A DNA stretch of 64,000 nucleotides from Hymenobacter actinosclerus (GTDB lineage Bacteria > Bacteroidota > Bacteroidia > Cytophagales > Hymenobacteraceae), in assembly GCF_900111515.1 (NCBI RefSeq), contig NZ_FOHS01000002.1:1116001-1180000 (forward strand), written 5' to 3'. The notes under the pieces are model-generated. The model made no database searches. It was not told where the DNA came from and saw nothing but the letters and a program-made list of their open reading frames with translations. The position numbers and the translations under genes are program-made. Numbering within the stretch: position 1 is the first letter of the stretch; the number at the start of each line of letters is the position of its first letter. Of this stretch, positions 35,770 through 44,522 are shown one piece after another.

Positions 35770-36939
35770 TCAGGAGAGAGCCACTTTCGGGATGCGGGCC
35801 GTGTCGGCGGGCTCGCCCACCATGGGGCGGATTTCCCGCTCGCCGCGGCTTACGGCCAGGATGATGCCGATGCTGATGCCAGTGAAGATGAGCGAGGTAC
35901 CGCCCATGCTCAGCAGCGGCAGCGGCAGGCCCGTAATCGGACCCAGGCCCACGGCCACGCCCATGTTCACCATGGCCTGCAACACCAGACTGAACGTAAG
36001 CCCCGCCGAGAGCAGCCCCCCGAAGGCACCCGCGCTGTTCATCACCGTTTTCAGCCCCCGATATAAAAAGGCCAGGTACAGGAACAGCACGACTACGCCC
36101 CCGAACAGGCCATACTCCTCAATAATAATGGCGTAGATGAAGTCGGAGTATGGGTGGGGCATGATGTTGCGCTCGGTGCTTTTGCCGGGCCCCTTGCCGA
36201 ACAAGCCGCCGGTGGCCTCGGCAATGTAGGCGTGCTCGAGCTGGAACGGCACCGGCTTGCTCTTGTCGGTGAAGCTCTCGATGCGCGACTGTACGGTTTT
36301 CCAGCGCTGACCGGCGGCCAGGCCCACGCCGCCCACCACCACGCCGATGGCCACCATCACGGCCATTTGCTTGAGCGGCACCCGCCCGATAAACATCAGC
36401 AGTAGGCAGGTGACGAACAGCAGCAGCGCCGTGGAGGCGTTGGAGAGAATAATCAGGCCGCAAATCACGCCCACCCACAGCATCACGGGCAGCAGCGTGG
36501 TTTTAAAGTCGCCGACGTGCTGCTGGCGGCGGCTGAGCATGGAGGCCAGGTGCGTAATCAGGGCCAGCTTAGCCAGGTCGGAGGGCTGGAAGGTCTGGTT
36601 GATGACCGGGATGGTAAGCCAGCGCGAGGCCTCGTTGAGCGTCGAGCCCATCACGAAGGTGAAGATGAGCAGCGGCACCGAGGCCAGCAGGGCATAAAGT
36701 GAGATGCGCGAGTAGTGACGGTAGTCGATGCGGTGCGCCAGCCACATGAACAGCAGGCCCAGCACAATCAGGCTGGTGTGCTTGAAGAGGAAATACTCGG
36801 TGTTGCCGCCCCGGCTCTTATACGCCAGCGTACCCGTAGCCGAGTACACCACGGCAATAGAAATCAGCGAAAACAGCAGCACGATGCCCCACAAAATAGG
36901 GTCGCCCTTGAGGTTTTTGCGGAGCCAGTTATTAATCAC
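35770..36939 (-). CDS. ftsW: SEDS peptidoglycan glycosyltransferase FtsW
   Basis: A 389-residue polytopic (about ten helices) septal glycan polymerase of the SEDS family, working with FtsI. The start is a GTG at 36939 (INNWLRKNLKGDP follows); no ATG precedes the first helix. Family landmarks: ATGGLFGKGPGKS in the large periplasmic loop, HPYSDFIYAIIIEEYGLFGG, and GLPLPLLSMGGTSL near the end. The upstream gap to murD holds a degenerate GATTAGGGTGATTACACTGATT repeat. Confidence 0.96.
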   Translation of the reverse strand: MINNWLRKNLKGDPILWGIVLLFSLISIAVVYSATGTLAYKSRGGNTEYFLFKHTSLIVLGLLFMWLAHRIDYRHYSRISLYALLASVPLLIFTFVMGSTLNEASRWLTIPVINQTFQPSDLAKLALITHLASMLSRRQQHVGDFKTTLLPVMLWVGVICGLIILSNASTALLLFVTCLLLMFIGRVPLKQMAVMVAIGVVVGGVGLAAGQRWKTVQSRIESFTDKSKPVPFQLEHAYIAEATGGLFGKGPGKSTERNIMPHPYSDFIYAIIIEEYGLFGGVVVLFLYLAFLYRGLKTVMNSAGAFGGLLSAGLTFSLVLQAMVNMGVAVGLGPITGLPLPLLSMGGTSLIFTGISIGIILAVSRGEREIRPMVGEPADTARIPKVALS

Positions 36940-37047
36940 TGATTGTCGTTGATTAGGGTGATTACACTGATTTTTTCTCGTTCGCGCGGGTCAGGACGGC
37001 GAGCAGGATACTCTTACTTCTGCCAACCCGCAACCACGCGCCGCCGG

Positions 37048-38418
37048 CTAGGCACCGGGCGCTAAGCCGGCCACCGCGGCCGCAAACTGCCGGCCGCGGT
37101 CCTCGTAGTTCTGGAAGAGGTCGAAGGAGGCGCAGGCGGGCGAAAGCAGCACCACGTCGCCGGGGGCGGCGAGGGCGGCGGCCCGCTGCACGGCGGTGGC
37201 CATGCTGCGGGTTTCTTCGAGCTGCGGCACCACGGCGCCGAAGCTGGCTTTGAGCTTTTCGTTGTCGAGGCCCAGGCAAATTAGCGCTTTTACGCGGCTT
37301 TCGGCCAGCGGCAGCAGGCTGCGGTAGTCGTTGCCCTTGTCGGTGCCGCCCACAATCCAGATAATCGGGGCCTTGATGCCGTCGAGGGCGTACCAGGCGG
37401 CCTCCACGTTGGTGGCCTTGCTGTCGTTGATAAAGCGCACGCCGTTTAGCTCGCCCACCAGTTGCAGGCGGTGGTCGGCGTTGCGGAAGGTGGCCAGTGC
37501 GGCTTCAATCTGGGGGGCCTCCAGGCCGGCGGTGCGGGCGCAGAGAATGGCGGCCAGGGTGTTCTGGCGGTTGTGCTGGCCAATAAGCGGCGAGGCCGCC
37601 GTACTGATTTCCTCGGCCTGACTGTAAAAACCGGGCAGCAAATCCACGCACACCTCGTCTTCCTCAGTGTAGTAGCCGGCCAGATGAAAATCGGGGCGGT
37701 GGTGCAGGCTGAAGGGCAGCTGGCGCACCGGCCGCAGCGCGCCGGGGTAGTAGCGCTGGATGGTTTCGTCGTCGGCGTTGTAGATGAAGAAGTTGCTGCT
37801 GTCCTGGCGCCGGGTGATGCGCAGCTTGGCTTTAGCGTACTTTTCGAGCGAGTACTCGTAGCGGTCGAGGTGGTCGGGGGTGATGTTGAGCAGCACCGAC
37901 ACCCAGGGCTGGAAATCGTAGGTATCGTCGAGCTGGAAGGAGCTTAGCTCCAGCACGTAGTAGTCGTGCTGATCCTCGATAACCTGCTCGGCCAGCGAAA
38001 AGCCCACGTTGCCGGCCAGCCCCACACTCAGGCCGCTTTCCTTCAGCAGGTGGTAGGTGAGCAGCGTGGTGGTGGTTTTGCCGTTGGTGCCCGTAATGGC
38101 AATGCACTTGGCGCGGGTGTAGCGCCCGGCCAGCTCGATTTCAGAAATGATGGGCGTGCCCTTCTTACGCAACGCCTGAATGACGGCCGCTTTCTCCGGG
38201 ATGCCAGGGCTTTTCACTACCTCATCAGCGGTCAGGATTTCTTCCAGCGTGTGCCCGCCCTCCTCGAACCGGATATTGGCGTTGCGCAGCTTGTCCTGGT
38301 ACTTGGGCTGAATCGGGCTTTGGTCGGACACGAATACGGTGTGGCCCTTGGCCTGGGCCAGCAACGCCGCCCCTACCCCACTCTCGCCGGCTCCCAGAAT
38401 TATGATTTTCTTAGACAT
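37048..38418 (-). CDS. murD: UDP-N-acetylmuramoylalanine--D-glutamate ligase
   Basis: A 456-residue ligase adding D-Glu. The N-terminal UDP-binding fold is IIILGAGESGVGAALLAQAKG; the P-loop is ITGTNGKTTTTLLTYHLL; and 'FINDSKATNVEAAWYAL' is the MurD-typical C-terminal ATP/substrate motif. Length is normal. The ATG at 38418 lies inside a TCTCATG-type heptamer array, so that array provides both the start codon and any leader sequence. Confidence 0.97.
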   Translation of the reverse strand: MSKKIIILGAGESGVGAALLAQAKGHTVFVSDQSPIQPKYQDKLRNANIRFEEGGHTLEEILTADEVVKSPGIPEKAAVIQALRKKGTPIISEIELAGRYTRAKCIAITGTNGKTTTTLLTYHLLKESGLSVGLAGNVGFSLAEQVIEDQHDYYVLELSSFQLDDTYDFQPWVSVLLNITPDHLDRYEYSLEKYAKAKLRITRRQDSSNFFIYNADDETIQRYYPGALRPVRQLPFSLHHRPDFHLAGYYTEEDEVCVDLLPGFYSQAEEISTAASPLIGQHNRQNTLAAILCARTAGLEAPQIEAALATFRNADHRLQLVGELNGVRFINDSKATNVEAAWYALDGIKAPIIWIVGGTDKGNDYRSLLPLAESRVKALICLGLDNEKLKASFGAVVPQLEETRSMATAVQRAAALAAPGDVVLLSPACASFDLFQNYEDRGRQFAAAVAGLAPGA

Positions 38419-38532
38419 GAGATATTTGAAGTCAGAAGTGAGATAAACGATTATGGTAAAGAGAAGCTACCAGGGCCGTATTGGCCGGTAACCGAAAGTC
38501 TCACTTCTCATGTCTCATCATCTCACCTCTCC
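38413..38532. repeat. TCTCACT/GAGACAT-type heptad arrays, inverted pair, between mraY and murD
   Basis: The left array AGACATGAGATATTTGAAGT... (38413-38445) and right array TCTCACT TCTCATG TCTCATC ATCTCAC CTCTCCT (38495-38532) are inverted around ~50 bp. The murD start codon is in the left array. Confidence 0.75.
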
Positions 38533-38535
38533 TAA

Positions 38536-39756
38536 TTAGCGCAGTTTTAATGTTACCAAAGTCAGTACGGCCAGCATGATGCCCACAATCCAGAAGCGTG
38601 ACACGATTTTGGACTCGTGGTAGCCGAGTTTCTGGTAGTGGTGGTGCAGTGGCGACATGCGCAGCAGCCGCCGGCCCTCGCCGTATTTGCGCTTGGTGTA
38701 CTTAAAGTAGCTCACCTGCACAATCACCGACAGGTTTTCAATCAGGAACACGCCGCAGAGCACCGGAATCAGCAGCTCCTTGCGGACGATGAGGGCCAGC
38801 ACGGCAATAATGCCGCCGATAGCCAGCGAGCCGGTGTCGCCCATAAATACCTGGGCCGGGTAGCTATTATACCACAGAAAGCCCACGCAGGCTCCCACAA
38901 AGGCCGCGCAGAAGATAACCAGCTCGCCCGAGTTCGGAATGAACATCACGTCGAGGTAGTCGGCCAGCAGGGCGTTGCCGCTCACGAAGGCGAAAATGGC
39001 CAGCGTAGTGCCGATAATGGCCGAAGTACCCGCCGCCAGCCCGTCGAGGCCGTCGGTGATGTTGGCCCCGTTGCTGACGGCCGTGATGATGATGATGACG
39101 ATGGGAATGTAGAAGAAGGCGTAATACTCGTTGAAAAAGTCGCCCGCCGTGGCGAACAGGTCGCCGTAGTTGAGCTCGTTGTTCTTGATGAAGGGCACGG
39201 TGGTAATCATCAGCTTCACGTCCTGGTACACGCTGCTGGCATCGACGGCCGAGAACGAGCCGTTGGGCAGCACGTACTGGCGCACCGTCACGTCGTTGCT
39301 GAAAAACAGCACCCAGCCCACCGTGAGGCCCAGGCCCACCTGCCCCAGAATTTTGAAGCGCCCGGCCAGCCCTTCCTTGTCCTTCTTTACTACCTTAATA
39401 TAGTCATCCACGAAGCCAATCAGGCCCAGCCACACGGTGCTGAGCAGCATCAGAATCACGTAGATATTGTCGAGCTTGGCAAATAGCAGCACGGGCACCA
39501 GAATGGCCAGCAGAATGATGAGCCCGCCCATCGTAGGCGTACCTTTCTTCTCGGCCTGCCCCTGCAAACCCAGGTCGCGGATGGTTTCGCCAATCTGCTG
39601 GCGCTGCAGCAGCCGAATCAGCGGCGCGCCGAAATACTGCGCAATAATCAGCGACGAAACGATGGCCAGCGCCGCCCGGAACGAGCTGTACTGCATCACG
39701 CCGGTACCCGGAATGTGGTGTACTTTATAAAGGTAATTGAACAGGTAGTACAGCAT
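38536..39756 (-). CDS. mraY: Phospho-N-acetylmuramoyl-pentapeptide transferase
   Basis: A 406-residue, ten-helix enzyme that makes lipid I from UDP-MurNAc-pentapeptide and undecaprenyl phosphate. The ATG at 39756 ([17 protein letters not shown]) is the natural first helix; the 32-codon upstream extension is rejected. Motifs: [37 protein letters not shown] and [15 protein letters not shown]. Length is longer than E. coli MraY because of a periplasmic insertion around residues 150-200, which I recall as usual in this phylum. Confidence 0.96.
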   Translation of the reverse strand: MLYYLFNYLYKVHHIPGTGVMQYSSFRAALAIVSSLIIAQYFGAPLIRLLQRQQIGETIRDLGLQGQAEKKGTPTMGGLIILLAILVPVLLFAKLDNIYVILMLLSTVWLGLIGFVDDYIKVVKKDKEGLAGRFKILGQVGLGLTVGWVLFFSNDVTVRQYVLPNGSFSAVDASSVYQDVKLMITTVPFIKNNELNYGDLFATAGDFFNEYYAFFYIPIVIIIITAVSNGANITDGLDGLAAGTSAIIGTTLAIFAFVSGNALLADYLDVMFIPNSGELVIFCAAFVGACVGFLWYNSYPAQVFMGDTGSLAIGGIIAVLALIVRKELLIPVLCGVFLIENLSVIVQVSYFKYTKRKYGEGRRLLRMSPLHHHYQKLGYHESKIVSRFWIVGIMLAVLTLVTLKLR

Positions 39757-39856
39757 GGGCGCGGTGGTCGGCAGGCAGGTTGAAGCGCAAAGGTAAATTG
39801 TAGGGCGTAGGGTTTGGTGGTTATTGCTGAGTTTTTGAAACTGATAAGACAAACCT

Positions 39857-39985
39857 GCCTGTCATCCTGAGCATGTGGCGCTTGGAGCAAGGACGCAGGA
39901 CCTATGCAGAAGGCAATATCAATAGATACCCTCTATATAGGTCCTGCGTCCTTGCTCCAAGCGCCACATGCTCAGGATGACAGGC
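39857..39985. repeat. Long palindromic element with 49-bp perfect arms
   Basis: The left arm 39857-39905 (GCCTGTCATCCTGAGCATGT...) is perfectly complementary to the right arm 39937-39985 around a 31-bp centre. There is no open frame inside. It lies between murE and mraY, where it would form a very strong hairpin in the dcw transcript. The TCATCCTGAG end is shared with 58768-58813. Confidence 0.85.
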
Positions 39986-40003
39986 GGTTGCCCATTACCC
40001 CTA

Positions 40004-41470
40004 CTACTTGCCCAGCAGCTCAAACATCTCCGTCAGCACCTGCTTATCATCGAAATCGTTCTTGACGCCCTTGATTTCCTGGTAGGTTTCGTGGCCTTTG
40101 CCGGCTACCAGCACAATATCGCCGGGCTGGGCCAGGGCTACGGCGGTTTTAATGGCCTCGCGCCGGTCGGCAATGGTGAGGACTTTGCCCAGCGCCGTAA
40201 CCGGTACGCCGGTCTGCATCTGGGCCAGAATGTCGTTGGGGTCCTCGAAGCGCGGGTTGTCGGATGTCAGCACGGCGCGCTCGGAAAGCACGGCGGCCAG
40301 GCGGGCCATTTCGGGGCGCTTGGCCCCGTCGCGGTTGCCGCCGCAGCCCACCACGGTGATAATCTGCTGGCTGGGCTGGCGAATATCGGCCAGGGTCTGG
40401 AGCACGTTTTCCAGCGCGTCGGGCGTGTGGGCATAATCGACGATGCCCGTGATGCGCGCCTTGCCCGACACCACCGGCTCGAAGCGGCCGGGCGCCGAAG
40501 TCAGGCCCGACAGCACCGTGAGCACCTCCGTGGGGTCTTCGCCCAGCAGCACGGCCGTGCCGTAGATGGCCAGCAGGTTGTAGGCATTGAACACGCCAAT
40601 GAGCCGGAACTGCACCTCGCGGCCCTCTAGTTCGAGATGCAGGCCGTGTACCGCGTTTTCCAGCAGCCGGGCCCGGAACTCGCCGTGGCCCCGCAACGAG
40701 TACTGCTCGCGGCGGCCTTTTACGTTCTGTTGCATCACGGCCCCGCGCTTGTCGTCGGCGTTGCTCAGGGCGAAGGCCGATTTGGGCAGGTCGTCGAAGA
40801 ATTTCTTCTTGGCCTTCAAGTAGTTGTCGAACGTACCGTGGTAGTCGAGGTGGTCGTGGCTGAGGTTGGTGAACACGCCGCCCGTAAAATGCAGGCCCGT
40901 TACGCGGTGCTGCACCACGGCGTGCGAGCTGACCTCCATGAACACGTGGGTGCAGCCGGCGCGCAGCATGTCGGCCAGCAGCTCGTTGAGGCGGATGGCG
41001 TCGGGCGTAGTGTGGGTGCTGGGTATCACCTGCTCATCAATCTGGTTCTGCACCGTGCTCAGCAGCCCGCAGTGGTAGCCCAGCTCCCGAAACAGCTTGT
41101 GCAGCATGGTGGCGCAGGTGGTTTTGCCATTAGTGCCCGTAATGCCCACCAGCTGCATTTTCTTGGATGGATGCCCGTAGAACTCGGCCGCCATCCAGGC
41201 CATGGCCTCCGCCGAATCGGCTACTTGCACGTAGCTCGTGGCCGGGTTCAGCTCGGCTGGCAGCTCCTCGCACACCACAACCGCCGCCCCCTGTTCCACG
41301 GCTTTAGCAATAAACTGGTGGCCATCGGTAGCCGTGCCGCGCAACGCGAAAAACACCGTTCCCGGTCCTGCCTGCCGCGAGTCGAGGGTGAGAGCAGTTA
41401 TTGTCAGGTTAGTAGGCCCGCGCTGGTCGAGCACGGTGGCGGCGGCGAGAAGTTGCTGGAGATTTTTCAA
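40004..41470 (-). CDS. murE: UDP-MurNAc-tripeptide synthetase (meso-DAP adding)
   Basis: A 488-residue ligase adding the third residue. The TTG at 41470 (KNLQQLLAAATVL follows) is chosen because the protein then begins where family members do. An ATG 19 codons upstream lies inside a palindromic element. The P-loop is ITGTNGKTTCATMLHKLF. DNPR (TSDNPRFEDP) is the motif of meso-diaminopimelate enzymes, implying a Gram-negative-type stem peptide. VDYAHTPDAL and AGKGHETYQEI are present. Confidence 0.95.
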   Translation of the reverse strand: MKNLQQLLAAATVLDQRGPTNLTITALTLDSRQAGPGTVFFALRGTATDGHQFIAKAVEQGAAVVVCEELPAELNPATSYVQVADSAEAMAWMAAEFYGHPSKKMQLVGITGTNGKTTCATMLHKLFRELGYHCGLLSTVQNQIDEQVIPSTHTTPDAIRLNELLADMLRAGCTHVFMEVSSHAVVQHRVTGLHFTGGVFTNLSHDHLDYHGTFDNYLKAKKKFFDDLPKSAFALSNADDKRGAVMQQNVKGRREQYSLRGHGEFRARLLENAVHGLHLELEGREVQFRLIGVFNAYNLLAIYGTAVLLGEDPTEVLTVLSGLTSAPGRFEPVVSGKARITGIVDYAHTPDALENVLQTLADIRQPSQQIITVVGCGGNRDGAKRPEMARLAAVLSERAVLTSDNPRFEDPNDILAQMQTGVPVTALGKVLTIADRREAIKTAVALAQPGDIVLVAGKGHETYQEIKGVKNDFDDKQVLTEMFELLGK

Positions 41471-41516
41471 AGTTGGTTTTAAGCAGCGGTTTGGCAGAGG
41501 GTAATGAACGGTGTCG

Positions 41517-41600
41517 AGACGCACCATTTTGCGTCTCAGCGTTGCTGACGTTGCACGTCCGGTGCCGCTGTTCAACGAACAGACGCAAAATGGTGCGTCT
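41517..41600. repeat. Inverted repeat (AGACGCACCATTTTGCGTCT) upstream of murE
   Basis: The 20-bp ends at 41517-41536 and 41581-41600 are inverted copies around 44 bp. Each end is itself partly symmetric (AGACGCA/TGCGTCT). It occupies the ftsI-murE gap. Confidence 0.75.
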
Positions 41601-41634
41601 ATCCACCGCCCAACGAACCAGCCATCAATACAAA

Positions 41635-43797
41635 TTAAGGCGTGGTGGCCACCACCGCTAGGGGCTGGGCTTTCATGCCAATGGGCTCCAGCGTCAGCAG
41701 CACCGTGGTGCCGCGCCTGGCGGGCGTGCCGGCGGCCACCGACTGGCTCGTTACCCGGCCCGTACCGCTGGTGCGCACCCGCAGGCCGCGGTTTTCGAGC
41801 AGGAACAGGGCGTCGCGCAGCGTCAGGCCTTCCACGTTGGGTACCCGGCCGGGGCGCAGCGGCATGGGGCGCAGCTGCACATCGGCGGCCTGCGAGTCGG
41901 CGCGGGAGGTGCGCACCCAGTCGTCGGTGGCGCCGGCGCCCTCGTGGCGCACGCCCAGCTGGCCGAACATCATCGTCAGCTCGTCCTGCAGGCCGGCTTT
42001 TACCAGCGGCACCGGCGAGCGACGCACCGGAGCGCGGGCCAGCAGGGGCCGCTCGGAGGCCGCATCGCGGGCCATGGCCTTGTCGGCCAGCTCACGGAAC
42101 ACCGGCGCGGCCACGTCGCCGCCGTAAATGCGGCCGTTGCGGGGCGAATCGACCACCACGATGCAGCTGTACTTGGGCTTGTCGGCCGGGAAGTAGCCGC
42201 AGAAGCTAGTGGAATACGTGCGGGTGTAGGCGCCGTTCTTGAACTTCCAGGCCGTGCCGGTTTTGCCCGCAATCAGGTAGTCGGTCGTGCGGATGCTCCG
42301 GGCCGTGCCGTGCTCCACCACGCCCTCCATCATCGTACGCACCTTCTGCAGGGTTTCCTCGGAGCAGATTTTGGGAATGAGCACCACCGGCTCGAACCGC
42401 TCAATCACCTTGTCGGCCTGCTTGATTTCGCTCACAATCATGGGCTGCATCTTCGTGCCTCCGTTGGCCACGGCGTTGTAGAAAGCCAGGGTTTGCAGCG
42501 GGGCCAGCTTCAGCTCGTAGCCGATGCTCATCGTACTCAGCGAGGTCCGGCTCCAGCTCCGGTCGTTGGGGTCCTTGATGTAGGGCCGCGCCTCGCCCGA
42601 CATCTGGAAGCCCAGCGGCTTATCGAGGCCGAAGTGCTTGAGGTGGTTGGTGTATTGCTCGGGGTTCTTGCTGAACGTGCGCTCGGTGAGCAAGGCTACG
42701 CCAATGTTCGACGATTTTTCGAACACCTGCTGCAGCGAAATGCGGCCGTAGGGGTGCGAATCGGTTTTCACGGCCCCGCCAATCTTCATCGCCCCGCGGC
42801 CCGTGTTTATCGTGTCGGTGAGCTGCAAATCGGGGTTTTCCTCGAAGGCGGCCATCATCGAGGCCAGCTTGAAGGTGGAGCCCGGCTCGGTGCGGCCCTG
42901 GTCGGCAATGGCGTAGTTGTAGTTTTCGCGGTACACGCCCTCGGCCACCTTGCCCAGGTTGGCCACGGCCTTGATGTGGCCGGTTTTCACCTCCATCAGA
43001 ATCACGGTGCCGTACTGGGCGTTATTCTGCACCAGCGACTTGTACAGGGCACTTTCGGCCATGTCCTGCAGGTTGATGTCAAGCGTCGTTTTCACGTCGT
43101 AGCCCGGCTGGGGCTTCACCTCGGTGCCATCGTAGATGGGCTTGTTGCCGCCGGGCAGCCGCTCGAATAGGGCCTCGCCGTCGCGGCCGGCCAGGTGGCG
43201 GTTGAAGGTGAACTCCAGGCCCGCCCCATTCTTGTCCTCGTTCAAAAAGCCAATCGTGCGCTGGGCCAGCCCCCCGAAGGGCCGGAACCGCTTGTCAATC
43301 TTCTCAAATATCACCCCGCCCCGGTTTTTGCCCTCCCGGAAAATCGGCCAGGCAGCCAGCTCCTTCTTCTCCTGGAAGTTGATTTGCCGCGAGTTAAGCC
43401 GGATGTAGCGCACGCCCCGCTTGGGGTCGTGGGCGTTCTTGAGCCGGCGGTAGTATTCCTGCTTGGTCCGGTCGCCAAAGAAGCCAGCCAGCAGCCCGGC
43501 CAGCGAATCGACCTTCTGGTTGAACAGCGCCTCGTTCACCACGCTCGGGTCCCAGGCCACCCGGTAGAAAGGCAGCGAGGTGGCCATAATACTCTCGTTA
43601 TCAGAGTAAATATTACCGCGGGTGGCAAATACCGGCTGGTAAATCACCCGGCGCTCCTGCTCCAGGGCGCTCCATTTGGCACCTTCGGTGAACTGGATGT
43701 GGGTGATGCGCCACACGATGGCCGCCGAAAACAGGCAGACCCCCAAAAAGGCCAGCCGCACGCGGGTAACAATGCTTTTCTTAACGTTTCCTTTCAT
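41635..43797 (-). CDS. ftsI: Septal penicillin-binding protein (transpeptidase) with PASTA domain
   Basis: A 720-residue class B PBP that cross-links septal peptidoglycan. Membrane helix ~10-30, dimerisation domain (RGNIYSDNESIMATSLP), then the transpeptidase domain with Ser307 in S-T-F-K, an SSN-type motif (EKSSNIGVAL) and AGKTGTAWKF. A single C-terminal PASTA domain follows (VPNVEGLTLRDALFLLENRG). The ATG at 43797 (MKGNVKKSIVTRV) is used; it overlaps the ftsL 3' end by 17 bp, consistent with translational coupling. Confidence 0.95.
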   Translation of the reverse strand: MKGNVKKSIVTRVRLAFLGVCLFSAAIVWRITHIQFTEGAKWSALEQERRVIYQPVFATRGNIYSDNESIMATSLPFYRVAWDPSVVNEALFNQKVDSLAGLLAGFFGDRTKQEYYRRLKNAHDPKRGVRYIRLNSRQINFQEKKELAAWPIFREGKNRGGVIFEKIDKRFRPFGGLAQRTIGFLNEDKNGAGLEFTFNRHLAGRDGEALFERLPGGNKPIYDGTEVKPQPGYDVKTTLDINLQDMAESALYKSLVQNNAQYGTVILMEVKTGHIKAVANLGKVAEGVYRENYNYAIADQGRTEPGSTFKLASMMAAFEENPDLQLTDTINTGRGAMKIGGAVKTDSHPYGRISLQQVFEKSSNIGVALLTERTFSKNPEQYTNHLKHFGLDKPLGFQMSGEARPYIKDPNDRSWSRTSLSTMSIGYELKLAPLQTLAFYNAVANGGTKMQPMIVSEIKQADKVIERFEPVVLIPKICSEETLQKVRTMMEGVVEHGTARSIRTTDYLIAGKTGTAWKFKNGAYTRTYSTSFCGYFPADKPKYSCIVVVDSPRNGRIYGGDVAAPVFRELADKAMARDAASERPLLARAPVRRSPVPLVKAGLQDELTMMFGQLGVRHEGAGATDDWVRTSRADSQAADVQLRPMPLRPGRVPNVEGLTLRDALFLLENRGLRVRTSGTGRVTSQSVAAGTPARRGTTVLLTLEPIGMKAQPLAVVATTP

Positions 43798-44518
43798 CGC
43801 GACGGGTTGCAGCTCGGTTGGATGAAGCGGCGGCCGGGGCCGGCTCGCCATTGAGGTCGGTGCCGATGGGCACGGGCGGGGCCCCCACTTCCACCGTGTC
43901 GCCGCCCAGGGCGGGGCCCACGGCCCGGCGTAGCGAGTCAGCACGGGCGCGGGCGGTCATGGCGGCCACCGAGTCGGTGGTGAGCACGGGCATGAGGTCC
44001 AGCTTGGCCTCGTTGAGGCCGCCGGCGGGCACGGCAATACGGAAGGGCGGCGAGGAGCTTTCCACCAGCCCGTAGGCGGCCACCCGGCGGGCCACTTCGC
44101 TCTGCTTGCTGGCCTCCATATAGTCAGACTTAAGCGTGGTGTAGTCGGCCCGCAAATCCTCGGTTTCCAGCTTGAGCTTCTGAATGCTGCGGTTCATGCG
44201 GGTGGCATAGTGCGTGTTGCCGATGTAGAGCAGCACCAGAAACATGATGAACAGCAGATGCGGCAGCAGCCGCACCGGCAATCCTTCCCGAAACAGCCCG
44301 TCCATGCGCGTGGCGCGTTCGAGCAGCGAAAACACGCTCCACGAGCTCCGCTTTTCGGCTACCGGCCGCGCCGCCCGCACCGGCCGGGGCGCGGGTTCCG
44401 GGGCCGCTTCCGGCTCCGGATCAGCGGCCACCGGCGGGCGCACCGGCTCCGGCTCCACGGCGCGGGGCACGTTGGCGCGGGGCGGGGTGCTGGCAGGACG
44501 AACGGTATTGGCGGACAT
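43781..44518 (-). CDS. ftsL: FtsL-like cell division protein
   Basis: A 245-residue bitopic protein. The first ~85 residues are cytoplasmic and rich in Pro, Arg and Glu (PVAADPEPEAAPEPAPRPVR), followed by one membrane helix (~105-125, 'LLPHLLFIMFLVLLYIG'). A predicted coiled coil (RMNRSIQKLKLETEDLRADY) and a polar C-terminus come next. The order rsmH-ftsL-ftsI and the topology define it as the Bacteroidota FtsL-like protein, longer than E. coli FtsL. The ATG at 44518 is four bases past the rsmH stop. Confidence 0.88.
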   Translation of the reverse strand: MSANTVRPASTPPRANVPRAVEPEPVRPPVAADPEPEAAPEPAPRPVRAARPVAEKRSSWSVFSLLERATRMDGLFREGLPVRLLPHLLFIMFLVLLYIGNTHYATRMNRSIQKLKLETEDLRADYTTLKSDYMEASKQSEVARRVAAYGLVESSSPPFRIAVPAGGLNEAKLDLMPVLTTDSVAAMTARARADSLRRAVGPALGGDTVEVGAPPVPIGTDLNGEPAPAAASSNRAATRRDERKR

Positions 44519-44522
44519 TGCT

